Shown one piece after another: positions 1 to 11,520 of a DNA stretch of 64,000 nucleotides; within the stretch, counting starts at the first letter, position 1, and each line of letters begins with the position of its first letter. Made by a program: the position numbers and the translations under genes. The stretch spans positions 1-64,000 of the forward strand of contig JARKIF010000066.1 of the NCBI GenBank assembly GCA_029378245.1, given 5' to 3'. Below the pieces are notes generated by a model. The model made no database searches. It had not been told where the DNA came from and was given only the letters and a program-made list of their open reading frames with translations. Origin of the DNA: Roridomyces roridus (lineage: Eukaryota > Basidiomycota > Agaricomycetes > Agaricales > Mycenaceae).

Positions 1-2061
1 TGCTCTGCCATCTATGAATTTTCTTAAAAGACTCAGGGAAGCATCATATCAACTTCCAAAGTGGTTGGGCATTAGGTGCGAGACAGAGAAAGTAAGCATT
101 CCAACAAGTTCGGAATACTTAGCCTGTCAGTATTGCATCACTGCCAACATTATCGGCACATCGGCAGAGTCACAAATACTCTTTTTGAAAAGGAGTGAAT
201 ACCCTGCAGATGTTATCCAAGACACGACCCCCCAAGATGGGATCCAAACACTGAATTACAATTGAAATGCGACCCAGAGCCTGCGCTCTGAAAGGGATGT
301 AATCGTAGTAATTATTTTACAGTATATCGCCCATAGGTTTGCGAGCATCGTTGCATCAATGGGGAGCGGAGATAGTGGTGAGAGGGAAGAAAGGCAGGCA
401 GGCCTGCAGGCCTGCGCAGCGAGAGTCTATCATTGGCTGCATGGTGGTGGGCATCAAGATCAATTTGAAGAAGCTCTATTTTTCCCAGCCGTCATTCTGA
501 CAACAGATTTAATGCGCAATGAGATTGGCACAGGCCTTGGTCATGAATTCAGGGGGATTTTTGTTGGCGGGATAAACCTAGGCAAGCCCCGACAAGCCCT
601 GATCAACCTCGGCGAGGTTGGTCGAGGACACCTCGTAGAACCTAGATTAACCCTCGGTCCAGACCAAGCCCGAGCAAGATAAATCAACCTACACGAAGCC
701 AGACAAACCCAGACCCAACCTCGTAGAACCTAGATTACCCCTTGCCTAGAAATGGGCAAAATGCAGTGATTGCTCAGGTACCGGCGGTCTTCGAACTGCG
801 TCGCGCAAGCGCTTGTATTGCCCTGTCAGAGTGCATTTCAACCGATCAACCCAGAGCCCAGGAGTGTCCTCGTCCTATCCGTTTGCTCGTCAAATAAGCA
901 TCGGCGGCTCCCGGAAGATACGGTCCACTGCTTGTCGATTCAGCAAACCTTTGACGATCTCAGTTCATGAGACTGCGCATGGCCAATTCAACTTGTAGGC
1001 CGAGCTCCGGACTGATGAAGGCAGATTTTGCTGTTGAAACAAGGTTCATCTGAATGTCCCACTCTAACGAAAATCACCCGGAATTCAGATCATAGATGAG
1101 CTCGAGCATTGCTGCCGGACGAGAAGCGAACCGTGGGAATCTTGGCAAACGGACAACGGACTACAACTGACTGATCAAACTTCTATCAACACAGATAAGA
1201 GGCTACATCCAGGTCCTCAGAAGCCAGCATGATGCATCACGATGTTTTATCTGCTTGATAGCATGCAAGGAAACTTGATTCAGTACGCACCAGGCTCAGA
1301 TTCCGACGGGAGGTATTAGGCTTAAGCCGACGTGTGGAGGGCGCGCATGATAACTCAGAGGTGCGAAATTTCCGCGATTCCGAAATACCAGCTGCTGTGG
1401 ACGCCGTTTTCGTAGGAGGACAGTCACTCGGAATGATCAAGGACACGGGGATCTCGGTCTCCCCCGTCAGGCTTTCCCACTCGGACAACAACAGTGTCCC
1501 CGATTGCAACAACGTAGTGATCACTGCCGATCGGTGTTCTACACAGTATCTTGCCTATCGTTATCTGGATTTCGTTCACCTCTCGAGTTACAAGTGCAAT
1601 CAACCGTTCAGTCGCAGTACTTGCACACATGTCCTCAAATCTATCTTTGTCCTTCACACCGCAAACCTCCGATGATTTCATTTCATTTCATTGCGATAAC
1701 GGTTCGACTCGATTGCTGCCCATCCTTGGCTTGGGTTTGGGAAGGCTCCGGTTCACACCTCTCCGTGATCCGCGAGGTTCACATCTACAACCACAACTGA
1801 ATTGTTCTTCTTCCAGGGCTGTTCGTGTCAAACTCACTTCTGATGAACACAAGATGGACGCGAAGAACACTGTTTTGCTGGTTTTTCTATCGCTCCATCG
1901 TGGTGGGCCCGATAACAGGTGATGCCAAGATTATGCGATTCATGTGTATGGTTTCTCGCGCGATCCGTGGCCCTCCGCAGTTCAAGCATAATGTACGAAT
2001 ATGTGAATTCTTTCCATCAAGGTAATCGTGCGATAGCCTCGAAATAAACATCCCGGACTGC
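1..2061. other. No gene recognised
   Basis: Short open frames only. One of 83 codons at 14-265 (+) and one of 85 codons at 1424-1681 (-) have no recognisable domain and no clear splice partners. The first could be the last exon of a gene entering from the left. Confidence 0.4.
631..737 (+). repeat. Two 19-nt direct repeats
   Basis: The 19-nt string at 631-649 recurs exactly at 719-737, within a stretch of loosely repeated CCAAGCCC/GACCAAGC-type words. It looks like a small decayed tandem repeat; no coding function is seen. Confidence 0.6.
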
Positions 2062-2068
2062 TTAAATA
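2062..2068 (+). promoter_or_regulatory. TATA-like box of the small peptide gene
   Basis: TTAAATA lies 57 nt before the ATG of the peptide gene at 2125. The second peptide gene has the same string at a similar distance. Confidence 0.5.
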
Positions 2069-2124
2069 GCGGCGCACAACCACAGAATCCTCAGTCCCTT
2101 CCCAAAACTCTCAAGCCCAGACAA

Positions 2125-2382
2125 ATGCGCTTCCACATCTCCACCCTCATCTTCACCATTGCCTGCATGGCACTGTTCGCTCAGGCCACCCCCACCCCGT
2201 GCGGCGCTCGGTAGGATTTTGTCTCCTCTGAACCCGGCCCCGTCTGACGTATTCTAGCCGTGCGGAGGGCGTCGAGCTCATCGACGACGCTGAACTCAGT
2301 GAGTTTTTTTTTCGTCTTTGGTCATAGATCATGGGCTAACAATTACGTTCAAGCCACCGAGGACTGCCCGCCTCGTCGTTGA
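2125..2382 (+). CDS. Small secreted peptide, 51 aa, unknown function
   Basis: Proposed exons are 2125-2210, 2258-2298 and 2354-2382, giving 51 residues. The first ~21 residues form a signal peptide (Met-Arg-Phe start, hydrophobic core, Ala-Gln-Ala end). The mature part of ~30 residues is polar and has two cysteines. All three exons stay in phase with GT-AG introns of 47 and 55 bp; the first donor (GTAGGA) is unusual. The 5' end has a TATA-like box and a pyrimidine-rich leader. The first intron splits an Arg codon in phase 2, exactly as in the peptide gene at 5815, so the two look like diverged paralogs. I do not recognise a known family; an effector-like or signalling peptide is possible but unproven. 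Confidence 0.5.
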
Positions 2383-4459
2383 ATATTTGTACAACATCAG
2401 GGACCGGAGGGATATTATGAATTAGCTGGTGTTTCAGTTTCACGGAGGGCGAGATTTATTCAGGTATTCTGACTGTTTTGGCGGATGTGGTTCATCGTTT
2501 GAATGTTATGGCTTCTCAAAAAGACCCGTGTGTGCTGAGAGTGTAACTCTAAGCGCCGAGGACATACAAGGCTTGCTTCAAAGCCGACACGCAGACCGCC
2601 ATACATTTAACACCAGGCCGTCAGGGGAGAGCGCGATGTGCGAGCGCACGCGCGCGTCGGCAGAGGGCGGTTTGCACATGGAGGAGGGCGCATTCGTGAT
2701 GGCTCCTGCGGGAGAGTAAGATTTAGCGATGAATCAGGCGATGGCCCTGTCACGCACCAGCGGCGGAAGAGCGTGGCGACGCATGCTCGCCACATCTACA
2801 GGCCCGCTGCTTGCTTCAGGAATTCGTATGGAAAGCCAGAGCACCACGCTCGTTTGATCGCCGTCGGCTACCCTATCAGGCAGTTGGACCCGGGATACTG
2901 CGGCAGAGGTGATCTCGGGATCATTATGACAGACACCGCTTGTTGTCTCCCACCAACATGTCTCCCTTGCAAGTTCCCTCCCAGATCTTTCCTCCCATGG
3001 TCAGTCTTCGTGTCCGACTTCCGAACGCCGAATAAACACCACGCGCACGCACGACTCCACACGCTCTGCTGCTTGTTCCTCCGTCCAGAGTTGATTCTCT
3101 CCTGGCAACGACTCTCCCCCGCGTCGTTGTCTGGACCTTGATCGTTCCGTCGAGCGAAGACTGCCCAAGGTGAGTCCTCCAAGTCCCCTTTTTGTCTGGT
3201 CATTCTCAGGCAATCAGACTCTGAGCGGCATCGGTGTTGACGGACAAAGGTCGATCTCTACTCTGGCTCAATGGATCGTATGCGACACTCCTGTATACTC
3301 ATTCGTTTGCTTCAAAATTTGCTCCGCCTGAACTACTTATCTGTCTGTGCATATCTCCTGTGTGTGATCCGGACTGACTATAGTTGCAGGTCTAATTTCA
3401 TCTGGAATCGACGCGCGCGCTCTGTGAATCGCGCTTACATCCACCCTCAGGCCTAATTGGCTGTTTGGAGGGAAATTCCTGTGGGGTACCTCCTGACAGC
3501 GTCTCGCTCCCGCCGCTTTCTTTCATCGAGTCTATGACTTCTGTGTAAGTATTTCTGTCCACGATATCGTTCGTCACTTACGTCGACACCGGATGTAGAT
3601 TCGAAATGAAGCTATGCGATCTATTCAAGTATGTGTTCGATCTCGACTCGGAGTAGGTTCCGTACATGACTGCTCTCTCTCCGTTAACTGCCCGTTTAGT
3701 TCCGTGAGTCTGGGATTGCCGGGTGTTGTGGCTTCTGTTGTACCTGCCTCGGTGCGTTGTTATTTCCTTGATTGAATGAGAATGCTGATTGAAGGCAAAG
3801 TTTGTTCCCCACACTTTCGACGACTCGTTCGTGGACGGAAGGTGTCAAAGCCACCTCCCTCTGCTTGCCCTCATCCTCCCAATTCTCGCTTCGGCTTTCG
3901 GTCATTTACTCAATCCCTTGCCCTCTTGTTGTATTTGTAAGTTGGTTCATGGTGATTCCAGCTACCTAATGACCTTGAATCAGTGCAGAGTCTTGAATCA
4001 TACTTCTGTGCTCACTCTGCCCGTCTGAATTTGGTGGTGCCCACGTACTTGTTCAAACGCAGTCCTGGCCTTGGTACATCCACGGCGCGCTCTTGTTTTA
4101 TTGTGAGTTTGTTCAGCGCGCTTCTACCAATCCACTGACTTTCGTCCCGTAAATTGTAGAGGTTGTTCGTTCGTCGCTCGACGCGGTTCAAATCCTCGAT
4201 TGCTTGGAGCGACTGAGCTTCGATATTATCCATCGTTTGAGGTACTTATCTCCGAACTGACGTGTAGCTGATTTCCGCAGTGGTAGTTTCAGCAAATATC
4301 TTGGATTGGCCGTGCGACACAGGTCTCAGCCTGGCGTGCCTTTTGTAGTACACGACGGGGATTGATTCAAGATTGATTCGGCTGCTCCACGCGTCGCTGC
4401 GGCGGGGTGTTGATACTAGGAGATGTAGTAGTCCTTAGTGATGAAGAGCTTGAAGGTGT
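2383..4459. other. No gene recognised; one copy of an inverted duplicate
   Basis: T- and C-rich sequence with many GTGAGT/GTAAGT-like strings but no coherent coding chain. It contains one copy of an ~80-bp sequence that recurs inverted near 4.6 kb (2822-2901). Confidence 0.4.
2822..2901 (+). repeat. Fragment duplicated in inverted orientation at 4542-4624
   Basis: About 80 bp matches the reverse complement of 4542-4624 with only a few differences. Both copies encode the same peptide stretch (Tyr-Gly-Lys-Pro-Glu-His-His onward) in their own direction. The 4.6 kb copy is the end of a BTB-like frame, so this one is probably a captured gene fragment. Confidence 0.7.
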
Positions 4460-4901
4460 TTCAACAACTCAACGACAAGTGGGGTGTGATTTGGGTGTGA
4501 TGAGAGTCGAGACATCATGTACTGATAGTCTGATACGTCGATCGAGGTATCCTGGGTCCGACTGCCTGATTGGGTAGCCGACGGCGATCAAACGAGCGTG
4601 GTGCTCTGGCTTTCCATAAATTCGCGAGTAGAAGTCAATACGAGCACTTTCAAGATCCAGCTCCCAGGTGGGCCGTGGCATGCAGAGCATATCGTTGAAG
4701 ATGACGGAGCACAGGAGCCGCTTTCGGTAAGACTTGAGGAGGTGGTGCTGGATGTCGAGGACGATGTACCCGTCCGAAAAACAGACCTGTTTGGGTTGAG
4801 GGGCACGCGGAGGCTTGAAAGAGGTCATCGCAGAAGAGCAGCATGTCTGAGACGCACCGCCGCTTGTAGGCGGGCGCAAAGTCGTCGAGGTTGACGGTCA
4901 T
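4460..4901 (-). pseudogene. Degenerate BTB/POZ-like gene fragment
   Basis: A reading frame from about 4828 down to 4540 has the pattern of fungal BTB/POZ domains. A Ser-Asp-Gly-Tyr-Ile-Val-Leu strand is followed by a Leu-Lys-x-Tyr-Arg-Lys-x-Leu-Leu helix and then Phe-Asn-Asp-Met-Leu-x-Met-Pro. A possible first exon starts at 4901, but I found no splice choice that joins it to the BTB-like frame in phase. Spacing inside the helix region is also shorter than usual. BTB domains normally mediate dimerisation or Cullin-3 binding. I call this a decayed copy; an intact gene with an unseen splice form remains possible. Confidence 0.4.
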
Positions 4902-5762
4902 GGCGGAGAGACAAAGATGATGTGACCGTGCGTGACACCCCTCAATCTGCGTAAACAACACGAACAATTTCCGAAACCACGTACATTCTAGTCGGAGATT
5001 TCTAGCTTCCACGAGTCACAGGCCCAGGAACAAGACATGTACAAAAACAGAGAAAAACAGCAGCCATGGGTGACAAACGTAGCTCGCTTGCCACGTCGGC
5101 CAGTGCTCGGCACGGATTCGGTTGCACCTAGTGAGGCTTTCGAGGACAAGGTTTTTTCTTTTTCACTTTCGGTGTTGGCAAGATGACGGGTGGGACTCCA
5201 CTTTGACGGCCAGATAATTCTCAGAAGCTTAAATCCAAACTGGTTCATTTCGCCAATCCTTCAAGTTCCCACAAATGGGTGTGATATCCTCCAGTCCGTG
5301 AGCTGTGGACATTCCTGATCAGACCTGCACATGGGCGAGAAGCTGAATCCACATGTCCATCTTTCTACTGCGAGCAACCTCTGCTTCCTGCATCAGAACT
5401 CGTTGATTTTCGAACTGAAGTCGGAGGCCGAATGCGGCCCGCCGGCATTGATCGCCGAGTTTGCCGATAACCACAGAGTTTCCCGTTCGACGATTAGGCA
5501 ACTGCCATCCCTCAATATGTACTCAAGTCCGCGGCTAAGGATGCAGAGTTGAAGTTACAAACCGGCAGCTCTTGTTGGAAACTCCTGATCCTTCTGAGGT
5601 TCTTGAGCCAATTCAAATGTGGGATGTCGATACCATCCCGTGGTAGCATTCACGTCCACTGTGTGATTTTTTGAATCTTTTCAATATATTCGAGCAATGA
5701 AGGTGTAATGGTCAATGCGTGGTTGCTCGACGTTCAACATCGGAAGCTATCTCCCTCCCTCC
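4902..5762. other. No gene recognised
   Basis: Open frames here are short and show no domain. The sequence 5725-5740 shares 14 bp (TCGACGTTCAACAT) with the region upstream of the Gly-rich gene at 12423-13342. Confidence 0.4.
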
Positions 5763-5769
5763 TTAAATA
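5763..5769 (+). promoter_or_regulatory. TATA-like box of the second peptide gene
   Basis: TTAAATA, 46 nt before the ATG at 5815, in a CT-rich leader, matching the architecture of the gene at 2125. Confidence 0.5.
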
Positions 5770-5814
5770 CCGCCCAAACCTACCCTACCCTCCAAACCAT
5801 TCCCCAGAGTCTCA

Positions 5815-6110
5815 ATGCGCTTCACTCTGCCTTCCCTCCTCCTGACCGTTGTCTACATGGCTCTGCTCACCAACGCCCTCGTCACGCGGTAAGTGCACAC
5901 CGACTCCATGCGCCAATTCCCTGTCTTATACGAACCTTCTGCTCCAGGGAAATCAATGCCGATGCCAATGCACCAACTGATATCAGCGCCGACGCAGGAA
6001 TTGGCAAGTACCAGGACTGCAACTTCGAGAAAAGCACTGAACTTGTGTTCAAGGATCGGAGCGCGCTCCTCCCCGTTGATCAGACCGATGTAATTACACT
6101 CGAGAGTTGA
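5815..6110 (+). CDS. Small secreted protein, 78 aa, unknown function
   Basis: Exons 5815-5888 and 5948-6110 give 78 residues. Residues 1 to ~22 are a signal peptide beginning Met-Arg-Phe. The mature protein is acidic (Asn/Asp/Ala-rich at first) with a single Cys in a Gln-Asp-Cys context. The intron (59 bp) splits an Arg codon in phase 2, the same position and phase as the first intron of the peptide gene at 2125. Both genes share a TTAAATA box and the Met-Arg-Phe start, so they look like paralogs whose mature parts diverged. A final open stretch to a clear TGA supports the end. No known family is recognised. Confidence 0.55.
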
Positions 6111-7408
6111 ATACCTTGCGAAATGATGATGATGATTGATGAGTCGGGAAATAAGCCGAATGCAAGCGGAATGAGTGGACTTTGTGCCGGTCCAGGCAGT
6201 TTGAACACAACCCGCCGTTTGTGATGCGAATGATCGAATCACATCGAAAACGGCATCGTGCTGGACTATCACAACAAGCGGCTGCCCAGTTATCGTGAGG
6301 GTTGCTCGCGGAAGCAGGATGGATCTAGATGTTTCCAAATGTCTGCCGGGATGAACGGCAGTCTGAGCTCCTCGGGCAAGTGAACAAGGATCAAATTCTG
6401 CCGAAAGTGGGGCAAATGGTGGATGCTCAGGGGGAACTTCCGGTGTACTCCGCTCCAAGGCCGACAGACAAACACGTCAGATAGGTACCCTTCCCATTTG
6501 CTTCCCATCTACGCTCAAACTACAGCAATATATCAAAGCGTGAAATAGCAAGCCCAAACCGGTATCTTCTAATTCCTTTTTGAGGCCGAAGGGCTTCGTC
6601 GTCGCTAGGGATATTCCCGCCGGCACAGGCTGAGTCCTAGGGTAACCAGGCAAGTCAGTGTATAGATACTTCCTCGGAACCGGTGCTCAAACGCTCATAC
6701 TCGTACTTGCCATTTGAGGAATGAACAGTAGGTGTTCTCAGGGTGTAAGAGCGTCCCAGATGTGAGTTGGACGCCACCAGAAACAACCCTCGTTTTCAGT
6801 CTTGATTTCGATCCCGCTGTCGAGATGGGCTCACATTGCAATGTCTCTCAAGGTACGAGCGCGAGACGAACGGAACTGCAGCCCCAGTCAGTCTGGACTT
6901 TAATTCCACTCAAGTGGAAATGGACTCACGCCGCAGTAGGGTCCGAGAAATGGCGCGTCTCGCATGCAGAAGACAAAATTGAATCATAAATGAATTCATT
7001 TACGCAGAACTCGCAAGTAGGATGGGAACTGACCCGTGGAACTTGAAGATCAGGTTCCTGGCAGCCGTGGCCAATTGCGCAAGACGCGTGGATAAGTCAA
7101 ATCAGAACGTCGTTCGACGACGTCGACGTCCCTCGAGAGCAAGACCCACCTGAGTGAAAAATGGTCGCCCGCCCGCGGTGATGTTTGCCACACGTTTGAA
7201 CCCAAGAATATCTGCGCGTCAAGTGATGCTGTGGTTCAACGTTGTAAAAATCGTATTCCACCAAATCCGCGCAGTGGCCGCGCGGGGTGGCAGACAGCTG
7301 TCTGCGAGGACTCCAGAGTGAGCTCACCGCACCGTACAAGGGCAAGATGCAAGGTACACATCCCACCTTCATTTATCCCAACGCGCGGCTCGAGCGGCCC
7401 TCAACGCG
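6111..7408. other. No gene recognised
   Basis: Only short frames without domains. The last part is presumably the promoter region of the His-rich protein gene. Confidence 0.4.
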
Positions 7409-7415
7409 TATAAAA
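7409..7415 (+). promoter_or_regulatory. TATA box of the His-rich secreted protein gene
   Basis: TATAAAA, 71 nt before the ATG at 7486. Three of the Gly-rich paralogs have TATAAAAA at a comparable distance. Confidence 0.65.
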
Positions 7416-7485
7416 TCTTGCGCGTCGTCGACAATTCTCCAGCATCCCAGCTCCAGTTCCACACAAGTTCAAGAAATCTCCTCTA

Positions 7486-8740
7486 ATGCGGTTCTCTTCT
7501 GCTTTACTCGCTTCGCTCATCGCGGTACTCTCGGTCTCCTCCGAGGCCTTCGCGGGGGACTCACACCGCGGCAAGGTAATGAAATTGTCGACGTCGAACG
7601 CTGTTTGCTGACATTTATTGGCCGAAGGACGACTGCAACCCGTGCGAGTACCGCAACTCGTACATCAGGGGCAAGACCTTCCGGGAGCCCTTCTGCCCTA
7701 GCACCCGCACGCTTGTCGGCGAGCTTTGCTGCATCATTGAGCGCGCCCTCGACGGTCGTGGCCACGACAGCTACCACGATGGCAAGAATCGCAAGCACGG
7801 CAAAGAGCACGACCACGACCGCGACGGGAAACACCATGGAGTTTATGCTCGTGGGGATGATGGGTACGGGAAAGAGAACCACGGGCACGAGCATGAACAC
7901 GGCCACAAGGAGAAGGGTCACGAGCATGGGAAGCAAGGAGAGCATGACGGGTATGGGCGCCGTGGTGATGATGACGACTATGGGCGCGACGGAAAGGGCA
8001 AAGACAAGGATCACGGCAACCATGGCAGGAAGGGCAAGGGTGACGAGCATGGAAAGGACAAGGATCACGGCAAGCACGGTGGGTACCGCCGCGGTGAAGA
8101 TGAATATGGGCACGACGGCAAGGATAAGGGTCGCAAAGGGCATGATGGGCATGATGGGAAGGACAGGGACCACGGCCATGGCAAGGACGGTGAGCACGGT
8201 CACCAGGGAGGTCACGGTGGCTACCGCCGCGGTGAAGACGAATACGGGCACGACGGCAAGAATGAGGGTCACCACGGGCACGATGGGAAGGACAGGGACC
8301 ATGACGGCGACCACGGAAAGGGCGGTGAGCATGGTCACCACGGCGGTCACGGAGGGTATCGCCGCGGCGAAGAGGAGTACGGACATGATGGAAAGGACGA
8401 GGGTCGCCACGGGCATGATGGAAAGGGCAAGGAACACGAGCATGGCAAGGGCGGCGAGCACGGTCATCAGGGAGGCCACGGAGGGTACCGCCGCGGTGGA
8501 GAAGAGTACGGACATGATGGAAAGGACGAGGGTCGCCACGGGCATGATGGAAAGGGCAAGGAACACGAGCATGGCTACGGCGGAGAACACGGCAAGGGCG
8601 GCGAGCATGGGCAGCACGGTGGCTACCGTCGTGGTGGAGAGGAGTATGGGCATGGCAACGAGCACAAGGGCCACGGTGATCACAACAAAGGCCACGAGCA
8701 CGGCAAGGATGGACACCGCGAGCACGGCTACGGCTGGTAA
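7486..8740 (+). CDS. Secreted Cys-domain protein with His/Asp/Gly-rich repeat tail, 400 aa
   Basis: Exons 7486-7575 and 7628-8740 give 400 residues; the 52-bp intron is in phase 0. Residues 1-24 form a signal peptide. Exon 2 opens with the shared cysteine domain CX2C-X16-C-X10-CC, including the block Val-Gly-Glu-Leu-Cys-Cys. The rest is a hydrophilic tail of His-Gly-His-Asp-Gly-Lys-type words with five longer repeats, ending Gly-Tyr-Gly-Trp. The domain, intron position and final Gly-Tyr-x-Trp match the Gly/Phe-rich genes at 12.4, 22.5, 46.8 and 52.2 kb. The tail composition is completely different. The many His and Asp residues could bind metal ions, which is inference. The gene sits 354 bp upstream of an F-box gene on the same strand. 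The acceptor (GAAG) is weaker than in paralogs. Confidence 0.8.
8081..8720 (+). repeat. Five in-frame tandem repeats of 129-138 bp
   Basis: Units begin at 8081, 8219, 8354, 8483 and 8621 with a Gly-Gly-Tyr-Arg-Arg-Gly codon block. Spacings of 138, 135, 129 and 138 bp are all multiples of three, so unit length varies without breaking the frame of the His-rich tail. Confidence 0.85.
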
Positions 8741-9094
8741 ATTTCAAGTTTGTCTCTCCCAGCGCTGGCTTTTGTTCCAAGACATCTTGTACTAATCTGT
8801 AACTTCTTTGTATCTGCTGTTTGTAAATTAACCTTGTGACACGTCCAGTCGGAAGAGCGAGTATAGCCACAGGTAGCTTGAAGACATTGAGAGAGCTTGT
8901 GGGTCCTTGAGAGTGGAGTACCTCCGGGAGAACGAGCCAAACCCGATTCGATGGCCAAGTGGCAGCTGCTTCACAAAAGGACCAGTGGCAGTATGGCACG
9001 CGGGAGAGGCAGACTGAGTGGCATGATTGTGGAAGGGAAAGAGTGTACGGATCAATTCCGAATCCCGATCATTGACGGCTCTCCTTTCGCCACC

Positions 9095-11520
9095 ATGGGA
9101 CGCGCCATCCCAGACGAAATAATCCACGAAATCCTCTCCCCAGCGCTCTCCGTGCCGGACGACACATTCTCTGCGGACATCCCCGTCTGGAAATCTCGAG
9201 CATGTCGCGGTCGACGTGTCGAATCCAGCTCCGCGATCCTCCTCGTATGCAAAGCGTGGCTACGCGTCGCGACCCCTCTACTATACCATACCGTAAACCT
9301 TCGAAGCAAAAGCCAAGCGCAGGCTCTTTCTGTCGCTCTGCGCTCTAATCCGGACCTCGGTCGGCTCGTCAAGAAGCTCCGCCTCAGAAGTGGATACGGC
9401 ATCTCTATGCACAAGATCTTGCAAAGGACTCAAAACCTCACCGATATCTTCATCCCCCTCGAATTCGACTTGGGAGACAATGCGCGTGGCTTATGTCGCG
9501 GCTTTCCGTTGATCGACCCTGTTCGTGTCACCATATCCTACCTGTTCGACATGACGAGTCCGGTTCGCACTCTTGTCGACGTGCTGGTGGAATGTATTCC
9601 AAAGTGGAAAAAATTGGTGTGTTTTTCCGCTCGCTTGCCCGCTCCGGCCCATTGAACCGTCATTTGGCCCACAGGCCATATTCGAGATGTCCTATGATTC
9701 GGTTGAAGGCGCCCACGACATGTTCTCTTCGCCCCTCAGAGTCGCACCCGATCTCCAGACCCTCGTTCTCTCGTGCAACGAGAAATATTTGTTTAAGAAC
9801 GGTGCCATACCTCAGTTTATCTCAACAATCATCCGAAATGCATCTTTGCAAGAAATTCGGCCTAAAACACGTTCCCGTAATGTGTTGGATCCCGAATTTC
9901 TCCAGGCGGTGCAGGGAGGTGTTCGACTGCAAGAGCTGGTCGACCCGAAGTATGTCCTCGCTCCTGTTAGATGCTGCTCGTTGACCCCTTCTGCTCAGTC
10001 TCTTTGATCCGACAAAGGCGTTCGTGTACCCTCCACAACTCGCAGCCAACCCAACAGCAGCCGATGACATTTGGGATCGTATTCTCTACTTTGTGTTCTG
10101 TGAACCCGAAGACGATGATGATTTCGACTACGAACTTGAATATTCGGAGGAGGCAGGCTCGGATGACGATGAATGGGAATATGGCCATCAAATCAGGACA
10201 GGGAAGCGGTGGGAATTTCTCCGAGTATGTAAACAATTCTTGGTCAGTCTCATTCCATTCTCCCTGGTGCTGGCAGTCACTCACCTCTGGTAGCGGCTCG
10301 GGACTCCCCACTTGTACAACACGATGTGCATTCAAACTTGCATGGCTATGCGACTGTTCACCGAGCATCTCTTACAGCAGCCTTCTCTTGGCGCCCACGT
10401 TCGTAGACTCATCCTCAGCACTCATGACGAGCGAACCATCCATGACCTTCAAACCGTCTTCTCTCAAGTTTCTCGACTAGCAGTCCTGTCTTCCACAAAG
10501 ACCCTCATTCTCCCTTGGCATTTGTTCGACGAGTTGAGCCTACGATACGGCTCTCACCTCAAATTGTTCCTCGGCGTAACAATCACTCGATGCCCTCACA
10601 GGGTGGACCCCATGATCTTCCGTAGACTGTCGAAAATGCGGATCTTCACTTGGAACTCGGACACAGAGTTCCATACCACCGTCACCTTCGCTGCGAGCAA
10701 TGCCCTCGATGGACTGAAAAAATTGACTGTCCGGCAGGCTCATCCTTCATTTTTTATCATCTTGTCGCAAATGCAGTACGTCCCAGAGTATGATTCGAAT
10801 GTCGATCTCATACGGGGACTCTTGGCAGGCTCCCTTCGCTCAATACCGTCGCTCTCTTCACAGGGAGCGTGGATACCCGTGTGTTCTTCCAAAGGCACGG
10901 TGAGAAGATATCAGACCTTTTCGTGGGGGCCTCCGCGTTCAATCTCGAGATGTTCAACTCGTGTCCGAATGTGAAGCATCTCCATGTGTCTATTGCCTCG
11001 AAACACGAACAGGTACGCTGACAGCACTCTTATAAGATGTTGTTCAATTTTTTCCTTCTCGTTTCCATAGAGCTTCTTGGAAGGGGTTCTCAGCCAGTGC
11101 GATACACATTGTTTCCTCGAGCGCATCGTAATCGATCCAGAAGGGTGCGTTTTCATTTCCCTTTGCTTAAGAAATACTTCAACCTGATTTGTTCCTGTAG
11201 CTTCGACGGAGAGCACTCTGAACTGTTCGAACTGTTCCAAGTGTTTCTAGCTAAATTCGACCGTACGCCGTTTCCCGCTCTCCAAGAAATCCGACATCTT
11301 GGTTTCGAATGGCATCCTCCGGCGTGAGTCTATGCGTGTAGTGTCTCACATCCGCTAATGGCCCTCGGGCGTTTACAGCTCTATACCGCGGGACCTCCCG
11401 GTGGAGTTGGCTGAAAAGTTCCGTGCGCAAAACACTCATCTCTCAGATGCTGATGGACATTGGTGTCGGCCGGTGTTTGCTCCGGAAAGACGACAACAAC
11501 TCGAACTGAGCGCCAGCTAG
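9095..11520 (+). CDS. F-box/LRR-like protein A, 681 aa
   Basis: Eight exons: 9095-9616, 9675-9949, 9999-10242, 10294-10775, 10829-11012, 11071-11144, 11201-11323, 11379-11520. All join in phase through 49-58 bp GT-AG introns, giving 681 residues. The N-terminus (about residues 5-65) is an F-box-like motif: Ile-Pro-Asp-Glu-Ile-Ile-His-Glu-Ile-Leu, then Leu-Val-Cys-Lys-Ala-Trp. Leucine-rich-repeat-like sequence follows, with an acidic Asp/Glu stretch near residues 300-325. Such proteins usually present substrates to SCF ubiquitin ligases through SKP1; the substrate is unknown. The start has a good CCACCATGG context and is conserved in four paralogs. This is one of two copies without visible damage. 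It is the only copy on the plus strand; its start-proximal sequence recurs inverted beyond its 3' end near 11.88 kb. Confidence 0.85.

Noticed and set aside
7517..8725. 402-codon minus-strand frame that reads like a very hydrophobic multi-pass membrane protein
   Set aside because: It is the antisense of the His/Asp/Gly-rich exon; codons for His, Asp, Gly and Lys read backwards give Val, Met, Leu and Ala. The plus strand has signal peptide, intron and family homology.
7287..8795. 502-codon Thr/Met/Arg-rich plus-strand frame
   Set aside because: It is a shifted frame of the His-rich exon; it lacks a signal peptide and disagrees with the paralogous genes.
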